Assembly: GCA_004325065.1 (NCBI GenBank)
Contig: PITI01000084.1
Location: forward strand, 1-23,740
Length of the DNA stretch: 23,740 nucleotides
Source: Hamiltosporidium magnivora
Taxonomy: Eukaryota; Microsporidia; Dubosqiidae
Direction of reading: 5' to 3'
The position numbers and the translations under genes were made by a program. Under the pieces are notes generated by a model. It was not told where the DNA came from. It worked only from the letters and a program-made list of their open reading frames with translations, and ran no database searches. Below are positions 9,775-18,572 of this stretch, piece after piece. Numbering within the stretch: the first letter of the stretch is position 1; the number at the start of each line of letters is the position of its first letter.

Positions 9775-10020
9775 GAAATTTATAGCAGACATTTACATAT
9801 TTTGTGGTAAATGCAAAAAATAAATTAAAAAACTTTTTTATTATGATAAGTGCTGAAATTTATATTTTATTGCCACTTAATTTACAAAAAATTATAAAAC
9901 ACGATAGATTTTGATTCGCCTTAAAGTATTATGTTTATATATCTTCAGAAAAAAAGTCTTGGTGTAAAAATATAAACTTAATTTGAAATATACTCATTGG
10001 GGTACAGATTTTAAAGTAAA
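9775..10020. other. AT-rich spacer, nothing seen
   Basis: No coding frame, RNA gene or repeat supported. Confidence 0.4.
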
Positions 10021-10367
10021 TTACAAGAGATCCAACTTGCGCTTGAAATAGCTACCTATAAAACCTTTTCTGCATACAAATTGTAAAAATAATCTAAAAC
10101 AACTATAACTCGATGTTATTATAACTTCCTTACACATGCATAATTTCATGAATCTTTTACAACATATCAGCTGTTTTTTAAAAATAAAAATGTTTTTTTT
10201 GCCTCAACGTTTCTTGTATTAATAAATTGGTTGAATTTTTCTGTATTTTGGTTCTTTATATGATCAACATTAAAAAAAAGAATCGCCAGTAACAATATTT
10301 GTCTGTTATTGTTGCTGTTATTGTTATTTTTTTCGTTTTGTGTAAAATTTATTATATCATCATTCAT
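10021..10367 (-). pseudogene. Two overlapping ORFs joined at a poly-A run, hypothetical small protein
   Basis: The first frame (10167-10367) starts with ATG. It encodes 66 residues with an asparagine-rich run (KNNNNSNNNRQ, from AAT/AAC triplets) followed by a hydrophobic stretch (ILLLAILFF). The second frame ends at 10021 and is open for about 62 codons, overlapping the end of the first. It contains an ATG at 10147-10149 (MKLCMCKEVIITSS). The overlap contains an A8 run (10193-10200) where a -1 slip (A AAA AAA) would fuse the two into a protein of about 115 residues. A single-base indel in a dead gene or in the assembly is the simpler reading. Function unknown. Confidence 0.35.
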
Positions 10368-10593
10368 AAAAATAATAAAATTAAAACGTAAAGGTTAATT
10401 TATATTTCATATAGTTTAAAATATTTTCATGACTAGCATTAATTTCTTGATATCTTGAATATAAATTCCGAAATATACCTGTTCTGAATTTAAATCATTC
10501 GCGCGAAGAAATATCAATACTGAAAAACGGATATTTTAACCCTAAAAACTCTGGCGATAAATTTTAAATCAATTAAATATTAGTTAGCTATAT
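10368..10593. other. AT-rich spacer
   Basis: Nothing supported here. It would include the upstream region of the small minus-strand ORF at 10367. Confidence 0.35.
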
Positions 10594-10713
10594 ATGATAT
10601 CTTTGATATTTATTTCTCAACAAATTTTTTGTCTAATCGTTATAATGTTCTATTCTACCGTTCAAGCTGCTCTATCGAAGCTCCTTTGTTACATTGGTAT
10701 CTTATTGCAATAA
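10594..10713 (+). other. Short ORF with signal-peptide-like start (39 aa)
   Basis: ATG frame beginning MISLIFISQQIFCLIVIMF, with an AxA-like site (TVQAALSK) after the hydrophobic core, ending TAA at 10711-10713. It could be the head of a decayed secreted-protein gene. Plus-strand fragments further on (near 10864-10937 and 11023-11155) are weakly coding-like but disconnected. Confidence 0.2.
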
Positions 10714-11434
10714 AATAGTGTTTTATAAAAATTGTATTAGAGTTTTTAAAAATTTTAAACTGATTTACTTCAAGTAAGGAAAAAAAATCAATCTGAATAA
10801 ATAAATGATCTCTGGTACATTAACACCACAAGACCTTTTTTAAGAAACGAAATGTGTCTAAATGAGTCATAAAAATTGTTTTACTTTTACTAGCCAAATA
10901 TTTTTGGCACATGTTTTTATTCCAAGTGGTCTTTTATGAATTTTACTGCTTTAAACTGAATATAATTATTGTGCCTAATTCGTAAAATTCTCAATTACAT
11001 TATTTAGAAATAATCTTTAAAGCCCAATGTTGAAAATTGTGTTTCAAATGCGCTGTTGTAAATCAAAAAAAATCACATTCCGATATTCTATTCCGATCTG
11101 ATATTTATTATTCTATTAACCGATTGGTTTGGAGATATATTCTAAATCGTAAAATCATATTATATTATAAATTACTTCAAAAAATTTGTAAGTTCCTTTG
11201 GTTTATTAGATATTAACATTATTGGTTTTATTGAATTACTGGAAAAAAGAACATACGATTTTCAATCTTGTTTTTTGAAATAATTTTTCTTGCGTTGACT
11301 TTACATACTATCGCTTTCTTAAGATTGGAGTATCCAAATTTAATTATAGAAACGCAATAATATATATGGCCTAAAAATTATTTGATAACACTCAATAATA
11401 TTGATTCCAAAGAAAGCAAGAATGCCAATTTATG
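10714..11434. other. AT-rich spacer with scattered weak coding debris
   Basis: Plus-strand fragments such as MSHKNCFTFTSQIFLAHVF (near 10864) occur but are short. No gene, RNA or repeat can be defended. Confidence 0.3.
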
Positions 11435-11620
11435 TTAAAATTCTTTCTTTTTTTCTAAATGGGAATTTCTTAAAGCGTATATTTAATCGTCTTTTCTTTT
11501 AGCATAGTAGCGATAGATAATTAGTCGGTCAATGCTTAAATATAACAAAAAAAATTTTCCGGTGGTTATTTCAATAACTGCTTATTCTGTTAAACACCTC
11601 AATTGATTTTTTAGATACAT
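11435..11620 (-). pseudogene. Short minus-strand coding relic
   Basis: A single minus-strand frame of 62 codons runs from an ATG at 11618-11620 to a TAA at 11435-11437, with two internal TAA codons (11582-11584 and 11483-11485). The middle 32 codons are open and protein-like (EITTGKFFLLYLSIDRLIIY, then RYYAKRKDD). Unidentified, and marginal against chance. Confidence 0.25.
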
Positions 11621-12270
11621 TTTATTGCTATTTTTTTCATATGTGTTTTAATTTGAGCGAATTTTAGTCCATAATTTTTAAATCTCAAATAACACATTCT
11701 ACTGTTTATCCGAGTCGTTATATATAAGTTTCATAGATGGATAAGATTAAATCTACTAATCTGATGTATAATCAACAAATTCTAAAATTTTTGCCAATGA
11801 TTTTATTTAAAACCTCGATTTTGAAATTTTTTTATCAGCTCTAATTACCAAGGATTTTTAAAAAATTATTCAAAAATTTGTAATTAAGTTTAAGTCACTT
11901 TTAATTCATTTGTAATAACAGGGTTTATACTTCAACACGCAATAAACATTTATTCTTTCTAAAATTATTAATTTTTATAGATATCAAATACTTTTTGCTC
12001 TATCACATCAAAAATGTTACCGGAAAACCTTTATATAGTAAAATTAAAAAGTTTTTTTTTGAGATATTTAAAAACTAAATTTGTGATTAATATTAAGTTA
12101 AAATCATTGGTTAAGTGAATCACAGAATTAATTATAATTTCCGATGGTGGTAGGCAATATTCTAAAACCATTGTTCTTAAAAATTTTTTATGTGAAACGT
12201 GAATTCAGAAAGATCAAAGCAGAAATATATGTAGAAAGGCGTATAATTATGAAATTTTAGCTTAAAATTC
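11621..12270. other. AT-rich spacer, nothing seen
   Basis: No coding frame, RNA gene or repeat supported. Confidence 0.4.
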
Positions 12271-12327
12271 ATGAAGTATTTGAATTATTTCTTGCTATTA
12301 TTAATATTTATACCTCTGTCCTGTTGA
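12271..12327 (+). pseudogene. Isolated signal-peptide-like fragment
   Basis: The ATG frame MKYLNYFLLLLIFIPLSC ends in TGA (12325-12327). The sequence right after it is locally G+C-rich (cgaggttatagcccgcgat, 12350-12368), consistent with old coding DNA, but no continuing frame is convincing. It resembles the fragment at 9681. Confidence 0.25.
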
Positions 12328-12756
12328 AGATAAACCATAGTGATTAGACGAGGTTATAGCCCGCGATAAAGCATTCCATATATATTAATATATTTTTGAT
12401 TTTTTTGAAGCTTTTTTATTAAAAATTTTAACGAATAAAACCATATTTGTGATTTATGAGTTCCCGGTATATATTTTTTATATAATTTCAAAAAAAATGT
12501 TAGGGATATTTAAGGATTATACGAGGATTTCTGGGCTAATTATTTAATAAATTTCTATTTTGAAATAACTTAATAGTTTCACCTTCATAATTAAAAAAGA
12601 ATCTATATTTTCATATAAATCTTTTAATCTATTAATTTTGGAAGAATATAAAAAAGAATTTATTTTATTGATTAAATTGATATGGGTTATTAAAAATTTC
12701 TATTTTTTCGAAATATTAATATAATTCAATTAAAATCTTGCAAATTTATTAGGTTC
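12328..12756 (+). other. Upstream region of the second LRR gene
   Basis: AT-rich leader. A ttttattgatta block near 12663-12674 parallels one upstream of the paralog at 2824. No other site recognised. Confidence 0.3.
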
Positions 12757-15087
12757 ATGAGCAAATATATTTTTAAAGCAAATAATAAAAAAATGATAAT
12801 AGGTTTGATATTCGTCATTATACATTTTCTTACAATAATATCTGCGCAAAGAACAATTGCAATACATTTTTATGAAAGTTGCAAAAGCAAGGTAACAAAA
12901 TTTGCGATAAATGATTGCAATTTTCCACATAAATATCTCGACTCCGTCAATGAAAGTTTTGTTGAGTTAGGATTAGATCTACAAAATGCTAATTTGAAAG
13001 TATTTATAATAGATTTGGATACATTTTTACTAAAGTTTTTCAATGAAGAAAAAATACTAGAAAAGCAACAACATAACATATATATAAATGAAATAATATT
13101 TAATTATCAAGAGTTTGCCTATTTCTATAATATAGTAATGAATTTTCCTTATTTGATTGAAAATATCAATGAATCTAAATATAGGCTTATATTTAGAATA
13201 ATGATCACTTTAAACATTAAGGATAATAAATTTTTTGAAGAATTTATCCGCGTATTGCTGGCCTCCTTGTTATTTAATACAAATTCTATAAACAAATGCA
13301 GTGTGGTAGAAATACCAAATATATGTTCCATTTCTGCTTATATATCTAAAAAGATTATCGTGGAATTATTCAAATTGTATTTTTTCACTGAGAAAACACT
13401 AAAAAAGTTAGAAAATATTTCAGTTGCTGTGAAATTGACTGATGATCTAAACTTAGATTTTCTAAATTTAAACGAAAATTGTTTGTACTTAGATAGTGAT
13501 ATTTTAGAGGATGTGTTAAAAACACAAAAAAATTCGAAGAATTTTTTCAAAATACTCGATATAATTTTTCGTATTCATACTTTCAGTGCTGTATTTTTTT
13601 ACAAAATATTTTATGAGAAAAAATACAATCTTTTTTCAGGTTTGTCTTTATTTGAAAGTCTTGATGAAATATATTTTTTTAAATGCTCAAACACGGATAT
13701 TTTAATCGAAAGCATATATGAAATCCGCGGCTCAAAGCCTTTAAAAACTATAAATATTATTTATTCCAAATTTTATGTAAAGGATGAGGTCTCATGGTTA
13801 GAAACGCTTAATTTTGAAAAATTAAATTATATTGCTATAAAATCAGAATCTGTATCACATCTCGATAATAATAGCTCCGATTCTCTATTCGGTAATATTT
13901 TTTCGGAATATATTGAAGAAATATCTATTTTAGAAAAAAGCCCTGATATTTTATATTTGCACAGTGATTTTTCTTATTCTGATGAGAAAGCAACCATTGA
14001 TCTAAAATTTTATCAGCAAAAAAGTAATTTAGAAAAACTTCGGACTTTAAGATCTCGATTAGTATCATTTAATTACATAGAAATATCTAATTCGTTTATA
14101 ACTTTTGATTTTTATGTTTTAAATTTTAAAGAATTTAAAAATTTAGAAGTGGAATTTTATAACACTGATATTAAAGATTTTAATTCACGCGAATCAGAGA
14201 TATATAATAATGTGGTTCATATGCGAATCATTTGCTCTAAAGTAAGTAGTGTGATCTTGTCGAGAATATTATTGTTGCCTTCTCTTAAGAAGTTGTTTTT
14301 TTATCTGTGCATAGTTACTTCTTCAAAAGGAGAGGTTATTTTCATTGAGAACACAAAAATCGAAAACTTTTTTTTTATGGCTTGTTCCTCCGATGAGAAC
14401 AATCAACACCTGTCAAATTTTATAATTAAAATGGTTGCTTTGAAATCATTGAAGATTCTTTGTTATTCTAGAAATACAAATGTTTTTGTAGATAAATTCG
14501 AGGCAACGAACACAAATTTTATCGATTTGAGTACTTTGTTTTATTGGATTACTTATTACACTGATAGTCTTCTAACACATTTTGGCAAAATATCTAATAT
14601 TTTAAAGTTTCATTTTGGTTTAAACTACCCTGAAGGTACTCTGAATGTGATACTTTCGAACAACTTTTTTAGTGGTCTTCAAAAATTAAATCTTAATAAA
14701 ATTAATATCGGAAGAGAGGATAAATATGCCTTAAGAAAATCTACCAATCTTCTTCGTCTATATTTCTCGGAGGGATGCAAATTTGATAAAATATCATTTT
14801 CTGATCTTTTCGATTCAAATACCAAATATTTACTAACAAAAATAAAATTACCTCAAATTGATTTAACATATTGTGATTTAAACTTTTTTGCGAATCTAAA
14901 GTCTTTAAAACATATATATTTTTATAGCTTCACTCTTGAAACGAAAATTGATTATTTTTTTAGAGCATTTTCTAGTGTCAAAGAAATCGAGCTTGAGCAT
15001 ATATTAATTTCAAAAAATGAAATTATTGAAGAATTTGGAGGAAGACTTAATAGATTTTATTATAGGGATAATAGAAATTCAAGATGA
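12757..15087 (+). CDS. Secreted leucine-rich-repeat-like protein, paralog B (776 aa)
   Basis: Intronless 776-residue frame, paralogous to the gene at 2824 over its whole length. Counting the last 146 aligned residues gives about 74 identities. A signal peptide is clear at residues 13-30 (MIIGLIFVIIHFLTIISA), followed directly by the shared mature start TIAIHFYE. The internal ATG at 12793 would give a more typical signal peptide than the first ATG, so either start is possible. Residues 82-175 form the conserved N-terminal domain (KYRLIFRIM near 141). From about 295 on, degenerate LRR-like units occur (LFESLDEIYFFKCSNTD near 298, SLKKLFFYLC near 509, GLQKLNLNKINIG near 640). The most conserved blocks are CSNTD, YPEGTL, ISFSDLFD and LTYCDL. 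The region 360-430 and the basic C-terminal tail (RFYYRDNRNSR) are divergent, as if evolving fast. Likely surface-exposed or exported; partner unknown. Confidence 0.9.
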   Translation: MSKYIFKANNKKMIIGLIFVIIHFLTIISAQRTIAIHFYESCKSKVTKFAINDCNFPHKYLDSVNESFVELGLDLQNANLKVFIIDLDTFLLKFFNEEKILEKQQHNIYINEIIFNYQEFAYFYNIVMNFPYLIENINESKYRLIFRIMITLNIKDNKFFEEFIRVLLASLLFNTNSINKCSVVEIPNICSISAYISKKIIVELFKLYFFTEKTLKKLENISVAVKLTDDLNLDFLNLNENCLYLDSDILEDVLKTQKNSKNFFKILDIIFRIHTFSAVFFYKIFYEKKYNLFSGLSLFESLDEIYFFKCSNTDILIESIYEIRGSKPLKTINIIYSKFYVKDEVSWLETLNFEKLNYIAIKSESVSHLDNNSSDSLFGNIFSEYIEEISILEKSPDILYLHSDFSYSDEKATIDLKFYQQKSNLEKLRTLRSRLVSFNYIEISNSFITFDFYVLNFKEFKNLEVEFYNTDIKDFNSRESEIYNNVVHMRIICSKVSSVILSRILLLPSLKKLFFYLCIVTSSKGEVIFIENTKIENFFFMACSSDENNQHLSNFIIKMVALKSLKILCYSRNTNVFVDKFEATNTNFIDLSTLFYWITYYTDSLLTHFGKISNILKFHFGLNYPEGTLNVILSNNFFSGLQKLNLNKINIGREDKYALRKSTNLLRLYFSEGCKFDKISFSDLFDSNTKYLLTKIKLPQIDLTYCDLNFFANLKSLKHIYFYSFTLETKIDYFFRAFSSVKEIELEHILISKNEIIEEFGGRLNRFYYRDNRNSR

Positions 15088-15286
15088 TGTGTAAATAGCT
15101 CTTACTCTTTAAATTTATCTGTAGTTTAAATCTTAAAAACTTAAATTAAAGTCAACGTTTATAGAAATTTATTCTGATTTTTAATTGAATGTTTTGTGCA
15201 TAAGATTATATTATAATAAATTATGCCAAGAATAATCCTATATTTTTTACGTAAACAAGATAAAAATCAAAATAATGTAAGTTCAA
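15088..15286 (+). other. 3' region of the second LRR gene
   Basis: AT-rich, no coding frame. It shows no obvious similarity to the 3' region of the paralog at 2824, so the duplication is old or was limited to the gene. Confidence 0.3.
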
Positions 15287-15776
15287 TCATTTAAACACAA
15301 TAATAACGAATCGAAGTACGCGGAATAAATCTGTTAAATTAAAATTTAAAAAAATAATTATACTTGGAGCACAAAAAATAGAAAGAGTATAAGACCAAGG
15401 TTTTATAATAGCATAAAGTTAAGGAGCTACCAAATATAAATTTTAAACTAATATCATAAAGGTGTCTTTCGAACTTAAAAAATAGTGTTCATGAATATTC
15501 AATTTATCATAGTCGATACCAAGCTTAAATGCGATTTATTGGACTTGGAATTTTGGCATGAACATTAGTGAATAAAGTTCTATTTTTAGAGAAAGGATCA
15601 TAAAGCCATGGTATCCTAAGCAGAAAGCGAAAAAGGTGATTCACAGTTAGCATTTATCTAAAAATCACATTTAAACGAAATATTTCAGGTTTTATTAGCC
15701 TAAAAATTGTATAAATATAAGAAAAGATTTTATGTGATATAATACATGAAAGTTCATATAAATAAAATAATATCAT
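15287..15776 (-). pseudogene. Decayed gene with preserved start, unidentified
   Basis: From an ATG at 15774-15776 the minus strand is open for 40 codons (begins MILFYLYELSCIISHKIFS). It meets a TAA at 15654-15656, then continues in the same frame for 42 more codons (HLFRFLLRIPWLYDPFSKN, then TLFTNVHAKIPSPINRI) to a stop at 15525. An overlapping frame takes over and runs 83 codons to a TGA at 15287-15289 with two internal TAA codons, including KLGIDYDKLNIHEHYF and SLTDLFR-like residues. The total is about 165 codons with one frameshift and three nonsense codons, far fewer stops than expected. The order and strand agree throughout. It is convergent with the LRR gene that ends at 15087. I do not recognise the product. 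Confidence 0.55.
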
Positions 15777-16299
15777 ACATTTAAGTTTTACCTTTCAATA
15801 ATTACAGAATTAAGCCTTTTCTAAAAATAAAATAATTTGATCAAATATCAGTCATGATGTTAAGAAATTGTATCATGTACCACTCAATTACTTTTTTGTT
15901 GTTCAATGTAGGATAATGTAGGATTCAAGTCTATAATAATCAGTGATGAGTTATTCTATTAGCCATGTATAAATACACTTTATTTTGTTAAAAATCGCGA
16001 TTCGGGTTTTCTCTGGTTTGCTCAGGAATATCTCGATGCATTCGTTTGAAAATTTTTCACAAGTTGAATGTTTTAGCTTAAACAAACACTTTTTTGTTTG
16101 AATCGTTTAGAGAATTTATTTACTCATTTTGTTTCGGAAACTGTGGTTTTAAAAGATAGGAATTTCGGTAATCTTAGGGCAACCCGTCTATTTAGGCCGT
16201 GTTGGACTCTTAGAGACGGACTCATGGCATCTATAGATAAGTTTTCTTTATAAACTAACCCTGAAAATCAAAAAATTGTGAATTAGTAGTAATTTTTAA
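15777..16299. other. Spacer with a G+C-richer block
   Basis: From about 15990 to 16250 the G+C content rises, and frames on both strands are long. On plus, about 41 codons from 15971 include GLLRNISMHSFENFSQVECF; on minus, a frame near 16125-16245 includes MSPSLRVQHGLNRRVALRL. It probably contains old coding or mobile-element DNA, but the strand cannot be decided. Confidence 0.3.
15905..15924 (+). repeat. Tandem duplication of a 10-mer
   Basis: The sequence aatgtaggat occurs twice back to back. It is a simple local duplication without other context. Confidence 0.7.
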
Positions 16300-16495
16300 A
16301 TACCCTTCCAAGAGGCCAATTTCGCACTCAGATGGTTTAATCTTTATCTTTCATTCGGAAAGTTTGCGTGAAAGTAACAACCTAACCTAACAAAAGAAAA
16401 TGGTCTGTAGAACGCCTATTAGTTGGCGAAGCTAGGATTCATGCTTGGATTGTGTTCTATTCGTAGGGAATTAGCGAGCTATTAAAAAAATAAAT
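16300..16495 (+). repeat. SINE-like dispersed element, copy B
   Basis: Matches the reverse complement of 9345-9545. The alignment runs from agaggcc near 16310 through ggaaagtttgcgtga, acaacctaa, aacaaaagaaaatgg, gcgaagcta and ttggattgtgtt to gcgagcta near 16480. I count about 21 differences in 103 positions of the core. The B box seen beside copy A is not preserved here, where the corresponding bases read cactcagatggttta. No coding capacity. Confidence 0.65.
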
Positions 16496-17078
16496 AATAT
16501 TTAAATGCAGAAAACTATGTATAAAATAATTTTGATTCGGTTTTATTTGCAAATTAATTATATTTTAATTTTCAGGTATATTATCTATTAGTATACACCT
16601 AAAAACCACAAAAATTTTATTTATTATTTAAAAAAAATCTTCTTGTGTATTAGTTGTTTTTCTATGTTTAAAGCTATATTTTTTTCTCAGGTATTTTATG
16701 CCAATAATTTTTAAATGAAATCAGTTTTTAAAAGAATTTGAATTTTGAAATTTAAATACCCAGAATCTTGTTTTGTAATTAAAAAATATATTATGCGATA
16801 ATCTCCGCCTACTATGATCTATTCTTAACTTCTGTATCAGGTATTTAATTGGAAAAAAATATTTTTAACATCTTTTAATTTAGCTCAAATTCGATAATCG
16901 AATTTTACAAATAACATTTGCTGCGAATACATATATAAGTTATTTTAAAATCATAAATTCGTATATTTGAAATAAAATTTATATTTAGTTTATATTAACT
17001 TTAAATTATGTTTATAAATCAAAAATTTTTATAAATTAATTTATTTTTATCCATTTATAGATTCGAATTTTCATATAC
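16496..17078. other. AT-rich spacer upstream of the small ORF
   Basis: No gene. The octamer TCAGGTAT occurs three times (near 16573, 16688 and 16837). I cannot assign it a role. Confidence 0.35.
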
Positions 17079-17345
17079 ATGTTTATCTTATCTTTGTTAA
17101 ATCTCCCTATTCATACAATGTCAGTTTATAATAATGCTTTGAGTGGCAATCCACCTATTGACTTTCATACTACAAGTCTCACTTCTGATTTTTTTTCTCG
17201 GCTTTTCGAAAAAATATCAGCTAAAGATGCTCAACAAGAAAATAAAATTTCGGATGATTTAATAGTAATGTGCTGTATACGACCAAAAACAGAATCAAAA
17301 CCTCTAAAAAATCAACCAAATGAAATTAATGGCTTCAGGTTATAA
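17079..17345 (+). CDS. Hypothetical small protein (88 aa)
   Basis: ATG-initiated 88-residue frame, richer in G+C than the flanks and with balanced composition (P, D, E, T, S, C and Q). It begins with a short hydrophobic run (MFILSLLNLPIHT). A second ATG at codon 14 would give a 75-residue cytosolic-looking product starting MSVYNNALSGNPPIDFHTTS. The C-terminal half is polar and basic (IRPKTESKPLKNQPNEI). The stop TAA is followed by an AATAAA at 17346-17351. No family is recognised. It could be a genuine small gene or the surviving piece of a larger one. It lies between two LRR genes and on their strand. Confidence 0.45.
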   Translation: MFILSLLNLPIHTMSVYNNALSGNPPIDFHTTSLTSDFFSRLFEKISAKDAQQENKISDDLIVMCCIRPKTESKPLKNQPNEINGFRL

Positions 17346-17713
17346 TTAATAAAGATTATAATACGATCCCCTTTCTCTTTATCAAGAAAACTTTTTTTGT
17401 AACAATTTTTTTCAAAAAACCTATATATAAACTATAAATCATTGCTTTTTAGAATAATGATTGTTTTTTGAACAAATATTTTCTTCCTAAATATTATATG
17501 ATATAGGTGCATTAGTTAAAAAATATACTGATAATATACCTTACAATCATTAACTTTCCAAAGACACGAATTTCAAAAAAACGGACATAAGTATAAATAG
17601 ACATCTAGTTTTCTTTAAAAACTATAAAAAAAACTTTCAACTTATAATAAACTAACCATTTAACAAGTGGAAACGAAATTATTTACGTTCAACGAAAATA
17701 AAATAAAAATTAA
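17346..17713. other. AT-rich spacer, nothing seen
   Basis: No coding frame, RNA gene or repeat supported. Confidence 0.45.
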
Positions 17714-17998
17714 GTGGATTATCTTCTCGAACTCTTTATCTACGCGCTAATTTCTCAATCTTTTCATTTGGGCTTATATGATTCATCTAATTTGTTTTCT
17801 TGTATATTTTTTTCTGTCTTTCATATCGGAATTTTTAGCTACCCTTGGGTAATTCATAATTCCAATTTAGGATCCATTTTAAGCAGAATATTTTCCTCTT
17901 CGGCTCTACTTGCATTTATTTTTCGTAGCTTCAACCAATTTATTTATTTTTGTTCGTTAAATTTACAATTTATTTTTCTAGCATTCCGCTTCTTTTGA
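17714..17998. pseudogene. Open region of uncertain strand, probable coding relic
   Basis: The plus strand is open for 94 codons but starts only with GTG and contains no ATG. The product would be strongly hydrophobic (FSCIFFSVFHIGIFSYPWV). The minus strand carries shorter but more typical hydrophilic fragments (LRKINASRAEEENILLKMD, then YPRVAKNSDMKDRKKYTRK, then VDKEFEKIIHLI) in different frames. The plus frame may therefore be the shadow of a decayed minus-strand gene. Not a confident gene on either strand. Confidence 0.25.
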
Positions 17999-18572
17999 GA
18001 TTAGCTTTAAGGTGTGGGAGGTTCTTTTCTTTTTCTTAAAAATATTTTTATCCGTGAGTGGAATCGGCTAATTCAGTAATTGTATAAATTTATTAATGCT
18101 TTATTATGGTTTACAATAGCCTAAAAAAGATGTTTAACAATAGTTAGTGCAGCATTTTTGAATCGATTAAATTGTTTAATTCTCTACTTATACAACAATT
18201 GTTGCTTGTTAAGATTTATGAATAGATCATAAGAGCCATTTTCCTTTTTGTAACACTTTTATAGGTGTCTTAAAATTTTCGAACTAATTAAACATTTCGA
18301 AAAGAGTCATCGTCTTCCACTAATTGATTATATTAAGAAGGAATTGTATTATAGAAGATAAAAGAAACATGCTTCTTAATAAACATGATCGATATTCAAA
18401 TTATGAAAAATTTTTAGTAATAAAAACAATTTATTTTACAGATAAATCAATCTTATAAGAATTAGATAAAAAAAGGAAATCATAAAACATATATCTAACC
18501 GAATACTAAATATTTTATTGTATAAAAAGGTAAATTATTTAATTAGAATCAGTGTATAACACTTTCTCTCAT
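17999..18572. other. AT-rich spacer; 3' flank of the middle family-1 copy
   Basis: No gene. The last 40 or so bases (minus strand after the stop at 18573) resemble the 3' flank of the right-end copy, including an attaaataa block, so the repeat unit extends to about 18530. Confidence 0.35.

Noticed and set aside
12730..13550. Minus-strand ORFs within the second LRR gene (60-70 codons)
   Set aside because: They are antisense shadows of a well-supported 776-residue gene.
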